Origin: Mycolicibacter sinensis
GTDB lineage: Bacteria; Actinomycetota; Actinomycetes; Mycobacteriales; Mycobacteriaceae
DNA length: 64,000 nucleotides
Direction of reading: 5' to 3'
Assembly: GCF_001667945.1 (NCBI RefSeq)
Contig: NZ_LZJK01000053.1
Span: forward strand, 1-64,000
The position numbers were made by a program, and so were the translations under genes. Shown piece by piece: positions 28,353-38,207 of this stretch; position 1 is the stretch's first letter; the number at the start of each line of letters is the position of its first letter. Under the pieces are notes generated by a model, which worked only from the letters and a program-made list of their open reading frames with translations, was not told the origin of the DNA and made no database searches.

Positions 28353-28502
28353 ATGGCGAACTACGAAGCAGGAACCGAGCTGACCTGTGGTCACGAGGGC
28401 TGCGGCTGCCGGGTCCGGATCGAATCCGCATGCCACTGCGAGGGTGCAGGAGCGGCCTACCGCTGCACCTGCGGTGACGAGCTGGTCCCCGTCAGCAACT
28501 GA
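28353..28502 (+). CDS. mymT: copper metallothionein MymT
   Basis: 49 residues with seven cysteines in C-x4-C-x-C, C-x-C and C-x-C patterns (C12, C17, C19, C27, C29, C38, C40) and a closely Rv0186A-like core ([23 protein letters not shown]). It binds several Cu(I) ions in a thiolate core in the cytosol and protects against copper stress. ATG at 28353 with AAGGAGAGG at 28341-28349. A RicR operator overlaps its promoter, and ricR itself is 4 kb away, so sensor, operator and buffer are all in this window. Convergent with the Rv0185 homologue 34 bases on. Confidence 0.96.
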   Translation: MANYEAGTELTCGHEGCGCRVRIESACHCEGAGAAYRCTCGDELVPVSN

Positions 28503-28536
28503 GGACAGGCGCCGGTGGCGCACTTGCGGCCGTGCG

Positions 28537-29043
28537 TCACCGGACGCCTTCTTTGGCGAACACCACCCGCAGCACGTGGCCCAGTTCCGGGCCCATCACC
28601 GTCGCGGCCAGCTCACACAGCGTCGCCACGAAATCCGGGCCGTGCGGCGGCCGGACGTCGCACAGATGGTGGGCGATCTCGTGCAACACCACCAATTCCC
28701 GTAGTGCCCAGTCCCCGCCGTGTTGGTCCGGCACTGCGATGACGCCGGCCGCGCCGTGCTTTTCGTAGTGCGCCGCCGTCGCGCCGCGGCGTGCCCGCAC
28801 GCGCAATGCCGCGACATCCGGCCACCGGCTTCGCACCGACGGCAGGGCCAGTACGTCGTCGACGTAGCGCTGCACCGCGGCCACCGAGCCGAAGCGGCCC
28901 TCCGGCGGAAGCGTCAACCGGGTGCCGAAGAAGTCGACGTCACCGGATCCGCGCTCGGCGGCGCGATCGAACAAGGTGCGCACGAAGGCCTCCGCGGCGT
29001 AGACCCGCGCGCGCTGGGTGTCGCGCTCGGAGGGCGCGCTCAC
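28537..29043 (-). CDS. putative zinc metallopeptidase-like protein (Rv0185 homologue)
   Basis: 168 residues. A single zinc-type motif HEIAHH in LVVLHEIAHHLCDVRPPHGPDF near residue 120 has the H-E-x-x-H layout of minimal metallopeptidases, with a later GPDFVATLCELA segment that could supply further ligands. It resembles a small actinobacterial family of uncharacterised metallohydrolases. No signal peptide, so cytosolic. GTG start at 29043 overlaps the stop of the Rv0184 homologue by four bases, so the two are co-translated and may act together. Confidence 0.82.
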   Translation of the reverse strand: MSAPSERDTQRARVYAAEAFVRTLFDRAAERGSGDVDFFGTRLTLPPEGRFGSVAAVQRYVDDVLALPSVRSRWPDVAALRVRARRGATAAHYEKHGAAGVIAVPDQHGGDWALRELVVLHEIAHHLCDVRPPHGPDFVATLCELAATVMGPELGHVLRVVFAKEGVR

Positions 29044-29792
29044 CGCTCCAACGCGGACCGCGCCACCGACAACTCGGTCTCGTCGCCCAGCCGTGCGCGC
29101 CGGCCGGCGCGGTCCCCGGCTCGTCGTGCCGCCGAGGAATACCCCGCGGAGGCCCGGGTGGCCCGCCAGGTGCCGCGTGCCTGCGAGGCGCTGCGGTAAT
29201 AGTCGCGCAGCTCGATCTCCTTGTTGCGCAACGCGATCGCGGTGCCCGGCGGACGACGATCGTCGGCCTCGGCCTCCCTGCGGGCCTCCTCGCGGGCCTC
29301 GGCCAGCCGTTGGCCGACCCGGGCGCCGAAGGCGAGGTGGATATTCAGCCGGGCAGTGATGGTCGGCGTGGGCCGATGTGCGCCGGTGGCGATGTAGGCG
29401 TCGGAAGCCCGGACCATCTGGACGACCAGGCTGGCGTAGAGGGCGTGCGTGGCGTCGATGTCCTCGGCGAAACCGTAGGCGTAGACGAAGGTGGAGTTCG
29501 ATGCCACGTCGCAGCGCACGTCGTTGGCTGCGGCGATTCCCACGAACAGCTGCACGTAGGTGCGCAGGCCGCGGGCTCCGGGCGGTCCGATCGTGATGGT
29601 GCGCTGCACCGGGGTGGTGGCCCGGGTCCGGGTGGCCGAATGCGCCCGTGCCACCGCCAGATCGATCGAGGTCGCGGTGGCCAGCCGCTGCGCCGCCGCC
29701 ATGAACGCGTCGGCTTCATGTGCATTGTCAGTGCCCTCGGCCTGGCGCAGCAAGGCGGCGATGCGCGCCAACATCTTGTCGTCGGTGCTCAT
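29040..29792 (-). CDS. DUF2786 protein (Rv0184 homologue)
   Basis: 250 residues. The N-terminal DUF2786 segment (KMLARIAALLRQAEGT followed by EADAFMAAAQRLA, residues 5-38) is followed by an alpha/beta region and a highly basic C-terminal 60 residues (ATRASAGYSSAARRAGDRAGRR) that could bind nucleic acid. Function unknown. ATG at 29792 (MSTDDKML) is preferred to one 10 codons earlier. It lies between the lipase and the metallopeptidase-like gene; the three genes run in the same direction, with a GTGA overlap to the latter and a 45-base gap from the former. Confidence 0.8.
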   Translation of the reverse strand: MSTDDKMLARIAALLRQAEGTDNAHEADAFMAAAQRLATATSIDLAVARAHSATRTRATTPVQRTITIGPPGARGLRTYVQLFVGIAAANDVRCDVASNSTFVYAYGFAEDIDATHALYASLVVQMVRASDAYIATGAHRPTPTITARLNIHLAFGARVGQRLAEAREEARREAEADDRRPPGTAIALRNKEIELRDYYRSASQARGTWRATRASAGYSSAARRAGDRAGRRARLGDETELSVARSALER

Positions 29793-29837
29793 GGCCGCAA
29801 CGCTAACCGACGTCGACGACACCGCGCCGACGACGAT

Positions 29838-31535
<1,698 letters not shown>

Positions 31536-31549
31536 CTAAGATCGCCCGC

Positions 31550-32674
31550 ATGAAGACCAAGGGCGCATTGTTGTGGGAGCTGAACTCGCCGTGGCGGGTC
31601 GACGAGATCGAGCTGGGCGACCCGGTTGACGGCGAAGTCCAGGTCCGCATGCACGCGGCGGGCATGTGCCACTCCGACTACCACCTGACCACCGGAGCCA
31701 CCCCGATCGGCCTACCGGCGCTCGGCGGCCACGAGGGCGCCGGGGTCATCACCAAGGTCGGCAAGGGTGTGACCGGCCTGGAAGAGGGCGATCACGTCGT
31801 GATGGCCTTCATCCCGGCCTGCGGCTCCTGCCCGCCGTGTATGAAGGGCTTCCGTTCGCTGTGTGATCGCGGAGCGGTATTGCTCGGCGGCAAGGCCATC
31901 GCCGACGGCACCAACCGGATCCACGCCGGTTCGCATGAGGTCTCCCCAATGAACCTGCTCGGCACGTTCGCGCCCTACATGACCGTGCATCAGGACTCCG
32001 TGGTCAAGATCGACAAGGACGTGCCGTTCGAGACCGCGGCCATCATGGGTTGCGCAGTGCCCACCGGGTTCGGCTCGGCCACCAACGTCGCCGAGGTCAA
32101 GCCCGGCGAGACCGTCATCATCATCGGCGTCGGCGGCATCGGCATGAGTGCCCTGCAGGGCGCGGTCCTGTCCGGGGCACGGCGCGTCATCGCAATCGAC
32201 CCGGTGGCCTTCAAGCGCGACCAAGCCGTCAAGTTCGGCGCTACCCACGTGTATCCCTCGATGGCCGAGGCGATCATGCCGGTCATGGAGGAGACCTGGG
32301 GCCTGATGGCCGACAAGGTGATCATCGCGGTCGGCGACATGAAGGGCGAGTACATCGAAGAGGCGCTGACCTTGACCGCCAAGACCGGCACCTGCGTGGT
32401 CACCGGCATGGGCTCGATGGTCGACGCCGACGTCAAGCTGAACCTGTTCCTGTTCACCATGTTGCAGAAGACGTTGAAGGGCAACATCTTCGGCGGCGGC
32501 AGCTCGCACATCGAGACGCCGCGGCTGGTCGGCCTCTACAAGTCCGGGCTGCTCAAGATCGACGAGATGATCACCACCACCTACAAGCTCGAGGACATCA
32601 ACGACGGCTATGCCGACATGGTCGACGGCAAGAACATTCGCGGCGTCATCACCTTCGACGAGTCCGACTGGTAG
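31550..32674 (+). CDS. zinc-dependent (NDMA-type) alcohol dehydrogenase
   Basis: 374 residues of the medium-chain dehydrogenase family. Catalytic zinc ligands are in MCHSDYHL and GGHEGAG; the structural zinc site is the four-cysteine loop CGSCPPCMKGFRSLC near residues 90-105; the NAD-binding GVGGIGMSALQGA lies near 195-207. The sequence style matches the mycothiol-era N,N-dimethyl-4-nitrosoaniline-dependent dehydrogenases of actinomycetes such as AdhD. It oxidises an alcohol to an aldehyde with a tightly held cofactor; substrate unknown. ATG at 31550 with a -10 hexamer 8 bases ahead suggests a leaderless transcript. It is 83 bases downstream of the SDR gene. Confidence 0.9.
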   Translation: MKTKGALLWELNSPWRVDEIELGDPVDGEVQVRMHAAGMCHSDYHLTTGATPIGLPALGGHEGAGVITKVGKGVTGLEEGDHVVMAFIPACGSCPPCMKGFRSLCDRGAVLLGGKAIADGTNRIHAGSHEVSPMNLLGTFAPYMTVHQDSVVKIDKDVPFETAAIMGCAVPTGFGSATNVAEVKPGETVIIIGVGGIGMSALQGAVLSGARRVIAIDPVAFKRDQAVKFGATHVYPSMAEAIMPVMEETWGLMADKVIIAVGDMKGEYIEEALTLTAKTGTCVVTGMGSMVDADVKLNLFLFTMLQKTLKGNIFGGGSSHIETPRLVGLYKSGLLKIDEMITTTYKLEDINDGYADMVDGKNIRGVITFDESDW

Positions 32675-33514
32675 TCACAGGATCGGCCGGCCTCCGGTGA
32701 CGGCCAGCCGCGCCCCGGAGATGTAGCTGGCGTCGTCGGAGGCCAGCAGCACGTAGCTGGACGCGAGTTCGGCCGGTTGGCCGGCGCGGCCCAGCGGCAC
32801 GTTGTCGCCGAAGGACGCGACGGCATCCGGCGGCAGGGTCGACGGAATCAGTGGAGTCCAGATCGGGCCCGGCGCAACACTGTTCACCCGGATTCCCCGC
32901 TCGCCGAGCAGCTGAGCAAGACTCGCCGAGAAGTTCGCGATCGCCGCTTTGGTCGCCGCGTACGGGGCCAGCGTGGGGTTGGGGGTGTCGGAGTTGACCG
33001 AGGAGCTGCCGATAATCGACGAGCCGGCGCCCATATGCGGCAGTGCCGCCTTGACCAGGTAGAAGTAGGCCCCGATGTTGAGCCGAAAGGTGTAGTCCCA
33101 TTCCTCGTCGCTGATCTCGTCGATGCTGGGATGACTCATCTGATAGGCGGCGTTGTTGACCAGCACGTCGATACCGCCGAACGCTGCGGCCGCGCGGTCG
33201 ACGACATCCCGGCAGTGCTTCGGGTCGGACAGATCGCCGCGGACCAGCACGCATTTGCGGCCGGCGTCTTCGACGTAGCGGGCGGTGTCGCGGGCGTCCT
33301 CATCCTCATCGAGGTAAGCGATGAGCACGTCGGCGCCCTCGCGCGCGAACGCGATCGCCACGGCACGGCCGATGCCGCTGTCGCCGCCGGTGATGACCGC
33401 GCGTTTGCCGGCCAGCTTGGCGGAGCCCTGATAGCTGGTTTCGCCGCAGTCGGGGACCGGCCGCATCTGGCTCTGGACCCCGGGCGGAGACTGCTGCTGT
33501 TCGGGAAAACCCAT
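32675..33514 (-). CDS. short-chain dehydrogenase, YhdF/YghA-like stress SDR
   Basis: 279 residues with an N-terminal extension (MGFPEQQQSPPGVQSQMRPV) typical of the glucose-dehydrogenase-like general-stress SDRs of bacteria. The cofactor motif TGGDSGIGRAVA (residues 42-53), NNAA near 120, and Ser plus YAATK (about 170-190) are intact; the C-terminus keeps the family SGARLAVTGGRPIL. Substrate unknown. The stop abuts that of the alcohol dehydrogenase (convergent, adjacent stops). A 56-residue small gene lies 12 bases upstream on the same strand, suggesting an operon. Confidence 0.88.
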   Translation of the reverse strand: MGFPEQQQSPPGVQSQMRPVPDCGETSYQGSAKLAGKRAVITGGDSGIGRAVAIAFAREGADVLIAYLDEDEDARDTARYVEDAGRKCVLVRGDLSDPKHCRDVVDRAAAAFGGIDVLVNNAAYQMSHPSIDEISDEEWDYTFRLNIGAYFYLVKAALPHMGAGSSIIGSSSVNSDTPNPTLAPYAATKAAIANFSASLAQLLGERGIRVNSVAPGPIWTPLIPSTLPPDAVASFGDNVPLGRAGQPAELASSYVLLASDDASYISGARLAVTGGRPIL

Positions 33515-33526
33515 CGGCGGCCCTTC

Positions 33527-33697
33527 CTACTGAGGGCCGCGGCGAGGGCCGGCCATGTCGGGGTCGTCATCAGCCGGGGGCTCCGGGTCGCGCCATTCCT
33601 CGACCCTGCTGGGTCGATTGCCTTGCAGCGTGCCGCGTAGTTCGGCCTTGAGCTGGTCGTCTTCCCGCGGGCTGTGTTTTGCGCTTTCACGTTCCAT
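33527..33697 (-). CDS. small hydrophilic protein, 56 residues
   Basis: ATG at 33697, TAG at 33527-33529, ending 12 bases before the SDR start. The product is highly charged and probably disordered (MERESAKHSPREDDQLKAEL at the start; PEPPADDDPDMAGP near the end). I recognise small proteins of this style beside stress-type SDRs in other mycobacteria but know no function. Its frame is fully open, ends right at the SDR ribosome region and uses G/C-ending codons, which supports coding. Upstream the 99 bases to the divergent pirin gene hold both promoters. Confidence 0.6.
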   Translation of the reverse strand: MERESAKHSPREDDQLKAELRGTLQGNRPSRVEEWRDPEPPADDDPDMAGPRRGPQ

Positions 33698-33796
33698 CGC
33701 GGATCACCTGCCTGCTTGTCGAACGGATTGCCGCCTGCAGCGCGTACCCGAAGAGCGGGGAAGGTAATCATCGGGCACGCGCTAGCCTTGGTGGTC

Positions 33797-34519
33797 ATGA
33801 CCGGCGTGCTCGATGTGCGGCGGGCCGCCGACCGGGCGGTCACCCGGGCACCGTGGTTGACCTCGCGGCATTCGTTCTCGTTCAACGACTACTACGACCC
33901 GGACAACACCCACCACGGGCTGCTGCTGGTCAACAACGACGACATCGTGGACCCGGCTTCGGGGTTTGCCACCCACCCGCACCGCGACGCCGAGATCGTC
34001 ACCTGGGTGCTGTCGGGCGAGTTGACCCACCGCGATTCGATCGGAAACTCGGGGGTGATCCGCCCCGGGCTGGCCCAGCGCATGTCGGCCGGCACCGGCA
34101 TCGCGCATTCGGAGCGCAACGAATCAGACAGTGCGCCCGTGCATTTCGTTCAGATGTGGATCATGCCCGACACCCCGGGACGCACCCCGGGTTATCAACA
34201 GGAGGAGATCGGCGACGCGCTGGCCGGCGGTGGTCTTGTCACCGTCGCCTCCGGCAGGGACCCGGCGGCGGCGATCACCATCGGCAACGCCGACGCCACG
34301 CTGTACGCCGCCCGGCTGCAACCCGGCGGCAGCGTCGAATTGCCCGACGCCCCTTACGTGCACCTATTCGTCGCGCTCGGCCGGGCCGACCTGGAGGGTG
34401 CCGGCGAGCTGGATGCCGGTGACGCGGTCCGCCTCACCGGCGATGGCGGTCAACGGGTGCGCGCCGCAGCGCCGGCCGAGATCCTGATCTGGCAGATGCA
34501 CGCACTGCTCGGCGGCTGA
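33797..34519 (+). CDS. pirin family protein (Rv0181c homologue)
   Basis: 240 residues. The cupin core has the pirin signature FATHPHRDAEIVTWVLSGELTHRDS and GTGIAHSERNES, giving three histidines and a glutamate for metal binding (His at about 56, 58 and 101). Many bacterial pirins have quercetin dioxygenase activity; others are regulators, so the job is open. ATG at 33797 (MTGVLDVRRA); the longer frame upstream lacks support. M. tuberculosis has its homologue between mce1 and Rv0183, and the same is true here apart from inserted genes. Confidence 0.9.
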   Translation: MTGVLDVRRAADRAVTRAPWLTSRHSFSFNDYYDPDNTHHGLLLVNNDDIVDPASGFATHPHRDAEIVTWVLSGELTHRDSIGNSGVIRPGLAQRMSAGTGIAHSERNESDSAPVHFVQMWIMPDTPGRTPGYQQEEIGDALAGGGLVTVASGRDPAAAITIGNADATLYAARLQPGGSVELPDAPYVHLFVALGRADLEGAGELDAGDAVRLTGDGGQRVRAAAPAEILIWQMHALLGG

Positions 34520-34640
34520 TCATCGGGTCACCGATCCGGCACCGACGCGGCACAGTCCGATTACGGCGTGCTACCCCGGTGGTTTCTGTGGCTAGCCTCA
34601 GAACTTGGTGTCAGTCGGGACGGAGCCGAAGGGACAAACA

Positions 34641-35729
34641 GTGTCGACTCCAGTGGCTTTCGCGCGTCGGCTGGCGGCTGGCTGCAGCGCGGTACTGCTG
34701 TGCGCCGCCCTGGCGATCGGTCCCGGCCAGCCGACTGCGCGGGCCGCCGCCCAGGACCAGTTGGCCGCCGCGATCGCCCGCACCCCGGGCTCCTACGTGG
34801 TCTACAACTTCGGCGCCGGGCATCCCGCGCCGATGCTCAACGCCGCCGGCGACTGGTATGAGATGTCCGGCGGCGGGCACCTGGTCGTGCTCAAGGCGGC
34901 CTCGCAGCGCATCGAGCCGCACCTGCTGGTCGACAGTCACAGCGGCGTGCAGAGCCGCTGCGAACGCGATCCGCGGGCCCGCACCGGCGAGGGCCTGTTG
35001 CAAGCCTCGGAGCTGTACACCCCGCTGCAGGCCTGGCAGGCGCTGGGCCGGCCGATGGTGGCGATCAACGCCAACTTCTTCGACATCCGCGGCCAGCGCG
35101 GCGGCTCCTGGCGGACCACCAAGTGCAGTTCACCGCTGGGCGTCTACGTGGACAACACCCGCGGCAAGGGCCGGGCCAATGTCGCGGTCACCGGCACCAT
35201 CCCCTACGCCGGCAAGCAGGGACTGTCCGGCGGCAATGAGCACTGGTCGACGCTGACCACGATGATCCTGCCGACCCGCGGTGCACCGTATGTGTTGTGG
35301 CCGCGCGGCGGCCGCGACGGCGGGGACTACGACGCGGCCGGCCCCACGGTCACCGGCCTGGTGGAACGCGGGGACCGGTTCGTCGCGGTGAGCGGGCTGG
35401 GTCTGCTGGCGCCCGGCGTCACCGGGCAACTCAACGACGGCGGGCCCAGCGCGGCGCGCACCGCGCTGGGCTATTCGCGGGCCAAGGACGAGATGTACAT
35501 CTTCCAGGGCGGGCACTACACCCCGGACAACATGCAGGACCTGTTCCGCGGCCTGGGCAGCGATCACGCCGTCCTGCTCGACGGCGGTTCGTCGTCGGCG
35601 GTCGTGCTGCGCCGCGACGCCGGCGGCATGTGGACCGGTGCCGGGGTACCGCGCGGGTCGTGCGACACCGCCCAGGTGCTGTGCGATGCCCACGAACGAG
35701 CGCTGCCCAGCTGGTTGGCGTTCAATTAA
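34641..35729 (+). CDS. secreted phosphodiester-glycosidase-family protein (NAGPA domain)
   Basis: 362 residues from the GTG at 34641 (374 from an in-frame GTG at 34605). A clear signal peptide covers about residues 1-34, ending PTARA-AAQD. The mature part fits the phosphodiester glycosidase (NAGPA) family: INANFFD near 145 and the paired LNDGGPSAARTALG and LLDGGSSSAVVLRR motifs near the C-terminus. Four or more cysteines suggest disulphides. It probably removes a sugar from a phosphodiester in the cell envelope; substrate unknown. The 121 bases before it contain its promoter and no visible operator. It is convergent with the broken Mce-associated gene. Confidence 0.82.
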   Translation: MSTPVAFARRLAAGCSAVLLCAALAIGPGQPTARAAAQDQLAAAIARTPGSYVVYNFGAGHPAPMLNAAGDWYEMSGGGHLVVLKAASQRIEPHLLVDSHSGVQSRCERDPRARTGEGLLQASELYTPLQAWQALGRPMVAINANFFDIRGQRGGSWRTTKCSSPLGVYVDNTRGKGRANVAVTGTIPYAGKQGLSGGNEHWSTLTTMILPTRGAPYVLWPRGGRDGGDYDAAGPTVTGLVERGDRFVAVSGLGLLAPGVTGQLNDGGPSAARTALGYSRAKDEMYIFQGGHYTPDNMQDLFRGLGSDHAVLLDGGSSSAVVLRRDAGGMWTGAGVPRGSCDTAQVLCDAHERALPSWLAFN

Positions 35730-35747
35730 CGGCAGGCTGCTGCCATT

Positions 35748-36335
35748 TCAGGGCATGTCGACCTTGGCGGCCAGCCAGCGGCCGTTCACCTTCTCCATCG
35801 TCATCACGATGCGACTGCGGTCGAGCTACGGCTCCGGAGAGGCCTTGTTGCTCACCGACTGATCGATGAACAGCATCACCTCGACCTTGTTCTTGGCCGC
35901 GGACTTGACCGCGGCGTCGATGACGGTGCCGTGCGCGGCGGCCTTGTTGTCGATCAGCAGTTGGCGCAGCTGCTCGCTGGAGGCGGCATACATGTTCTTG
36001 AATTCGCCGGTGGCCCCGTCGAGGACCTCGGCGAAGTTCTTGTCGATCGCGCCCGGGTCCACCCCGGTCAGCACCAGGGTGTACTTCTCGGCGGCGTCGA
36101 GCGCCTGCGCGGCGGCCACCGCGCGCTGATGATGCGCGAACAGTAGCCAGCCCTCGTAGCCCGCGCCGATCAGGCCGAGTCCCAACACCGCCGCGGCGAT
36201 CCACCGCCGCCGCGACCCGCGCGGGCCGGCATCAGCATCGACCGGCTGCGGTTCGTCGGTTGCCGTTTCGACGACGGCATCGTCTTCGACCGCAGCTTCG
36301 ACGTGATCATCGGCCGAATCCGTCTGCTCCGACAC
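35748..36335 (-). pseudogene. Mce-associated protein gene with an in-frame amber stop
   Basis: The frame starts ATG at 36335 and encodes an acidic N-terminus, one transmembrane helix (WIAAAVLGLGLIGAGYEGWLL) and a Mce-associated domain. At 35828-35826 a TAG interrupts it, yet the same frame continues LDRSRIVMTMEKVNGRWLAA to a TGA at 35748-35750, matching the C-terminus of the paralogue at 46470 (VDRSRMKMTMQKVDGRWLAS). So a single change such as CAG to TAG has removed the last 26 residues, including the conserved W strand. The product is probably inactive unless the stop is read through or is a sequencing error. Confidence 0.8.
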
Positions 36336-36371
36336 GTGACCGAACCTACCGCAGCCCGCAGCGGCGGGCGC

Positions 36372-36971
36372 TCAGGTGCAGGCCCCGGAATTCCGCAACG
36401 CGTCGCCCCACCCGGCGGCGGAATCGATATGGGGACGAGTGAAGCCGGCCGGCTGCTTCTTGCGCATGCTGTCGGCGATGCGGGACAACTGGAACAGCAC
36501 CCCGGTCAGCTGCTCGCCGCCGTAGATCGGGGAATACGGCCCGTAGTTGTCGGGGGTGTTGCGGATTGTCAGCGGCTGCAGCCGCGGCCCCAGGAAACCG
36601 GTCGACCGGTCGATGTTGGCCACCACTGCATCGGCCTGCGGTTGCACTTCGGCGTAGACGTCGTGGTGGGCGCCCAGGCTGCGGTTGAAGGCGTTGATCT
36701 GGCCCAGCAACGGGTCGAACTGCGCGTTGAACCACTGGCACGAGTCCGACATGCCGCCGATCATCTCGGGGGTGACCTGGTAGGTGAACGTGTTGTACGG
36801 CCAAAAGTCCATATGCGGCGACCAGTCGGTGGGAGTGGGCGTGAACACCGGAAGCGCGGGCGGCTGGTCGGGGTCGGCGACGGCGGATCCCGGCGCCGCC
36901 AGGACCCCGGTTGCCGTCGCGGCCGCCGTCACGCCGGCGGCGATCCCCGCCCACCATCTCCGCATCGGCAT
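36372..36971 (-). CDS. secreted protein of unknown function, 199 residues
   Basis: A signal peptide is clear (RRWWAGIAAGVTAAATATGV, cleaved near GSAVA-DPDQ). The mature part is about 165 residues, rich in aromatic residues early (WSPHMDFWPYNTFTYQV) with two cysteines (DSCQWFN and the terminal SGACT), suggesting one disulphide. I do not recognise the family. It ends 36 bases from the start of the broken Mce-associated gene and is divergent from the extra mce operon, so a link with Mce transport is possible but unproven. The 363 bases between its start and yrbE (36972-37334) hold only a short leader-like frame. Confidence 0.75.
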   Translation of the reverse strand: MPMRRWWAGIAAGVTAAATATGVLAAPGSAVADPDQPPALPVFTPTPTDWSPHMDFWPYNTFTYQVTPEMIGGMSDSCQWFNAQFDPLLGQINAFNRSLGAHHDVYAEVQPQADAVVANIDRSTGFLGPRLQPLTIRNTPDNYGPYSPIYGGEQLTGVLFQLSRIADSMRKKQPAGFTRPHIDSAAGWGDALRNSGACT

Positions 36972-37260
36972 CTCCCCGCGCTCGGCCGTTCTCCAGCGTC
37001 GAGTATCGCCACCGCCGCCGCGGGCGGGGCGCTGAATCGGCGAAATCGCTGCTACCGGTGAGTAACCCGGCCATAACCCGAGTCATGTTGGCCGAAGCGC
37101 CCCTGCCGGGCCGTGGTGTCCGACATCATGACCGGATGAAAGGCCGCGCTGACGTCTGATGAGTTCTCTTCGGACCGTCGCGGTGCACCTCCCACCGGTT
37201 CCTTCACCCGTTGGCGCCGGAATCGCCGAACCCTACCTTGGAGTAAGAACGGTGGCTACC

Positions 37261-37338
37261 ATGTCCGCCATGGATCATCGGACCAGCGTGGAATTGTCGG
37301 CGTTCGGTGACCACAAGTGCATGATCGGCGACCGATGA
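37261..37338 (+). CDS. possible 25-residue leader peptide before the extra mce operon
   Basis: ATG at 37261, after a GGAGTAAG-containing stretch, reads 25 residues (MSAMDHRTSVELSAFGDHKC and a few more) and ends at a TGA that overlaps the yrbE start codon as ATGA. This overlap is the coupling style used throughout the operon, so it may be a leader that couples translation. It could also be chance. The rest of 36972-37334 shows no other gene. Confidence 0.3.
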   Translation: MSAMDHRTSVELSAFGDHKCMIGDR

Positions 37339-38204
37339 CTACCCAGGACGAACGGGAATTCGCCGAGGAGGCGCCCCTCGACGGGGTCGCCGCCATCGAG
37401 GACTGGGCGGTCGGCTACGTCCAGCGCCACCCGCTGGCCGCGCTGACCACCGTCGGTGAACAGTGCGTGCTGGCGGTGCGCACCGTGCAGTACTTCTTCA
37501 CCGACCTGTTCAGCGGCCGGTTCCAGTGGGGCGAGTTCGTCCGGCAGGCCGCGTTCATGGCCAACACCGCGGTGCTGCCGACGATCCTGGTGGCGCTGCC
37601 GATCGGGGTGACGCTGTCGATTCAGTTCGCGCTGCTGGCCAACCAGGTCGGGGCGACCTCACTGGCCGGCGCGGCCGCCGGGCTGGCCGTCATCCGCCAA
37701 GCCGCCTCGCTGGTGGCGGCGATGCTGATGGCCGCCGCGGTCGGCTCGGCCATCACCGCCGATCTGGGCTCGCGCACCATGCGGGAGGAGACCGACGCCA
37801 TGGAGGTGATGGGCGTCTCGGTGATCCGCCGCCTGGTGGTCCCGCGCTTCGGCGCGGCCATCATGATCGGCGTCGCGCTGACCGGGATCACCTGCTTCGT
37901 CGGCTTTTTGGCCAGCTACCTGTTCAACGTCTACTTCCAGAAGGGTGCGCCCGGCAGCTTCGTGGCGACATTCTCCTCGTTCGCCACCACCGGCGACATG
38001 ATCGTCGCGCTGATCAAGGCGGTGGTCTACGGCGCGATCGTCGCGGTGGTGTCCTGCCAGAAGGGACTGTCCACCCGGGGCGGGCCGGCCGGGGTGGCCA
38101 ACTCGGTGAACGCTTCGGTGGTCGAGGCGATCCTGGTGCTGATGATCGTCAACGTCGCCATCAGCGAGCTCTACAACGTGCTGTATCCGCGGACGGGGCT
38201 GTAA
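37335..38204 (+). CDS. YrbE A permease, extra mce operon
   Basis: 289 residues. MlaE/YrbE-type inner-membrane permease with five to six helices and the family loop REETDAMEVMGVSVIRRLVVPR near residue 155, where the ATPase docks. A cytoplasmic N-terminus of about 40 acidic residues precedes it. It forms, with YrbE B and a shared Mce ATPase encoded elsewhere, the membrane part of a lipid importer. The sequence is well apart from YrbE1A in this window (QVGATSLAGAAAGLAVIRQ in place of FGAADVSGAGAGIAAVTQ), so this is not a recent copy of mce1; it may belong to the extra mce5-mce8 type loci of environmental mycobacteria. Confidence 0.93.
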   Translation: MTTQDEREFAEEAPLDGVAAIEDWAVGYVQRHPLAALTTVGEQCVLAVRTVQYFFTDLFSGRFQWGEFVRQAAFMANTAVLPTILVALPIGVTLSIQFALLANQVGATSLAGAAAGLAVIRQAASLVAAMLMAAAVGSAITADLGSRTMREETDAMEVMGVSVIRRLVVPRFGAAIMIGVALTGITCFVGFLASYLFNVYFQKGAPGSFVATFSSFATTGDMIVALIKAVVYGAIVAVVSCQKGLSTRGGPAGVANSVNASVVEAILVLMIVNVAISELYNVLYPRTGL

Positions 38205-38207
38205 GAG

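Noticed and set aside
33136..33885. Minus-strand frame of 249 codons covering the small gene and SDR start
   Set aside because: Wrong frame relative to the well-supported SDR; Arg/Ser/Pro-rich shadow.
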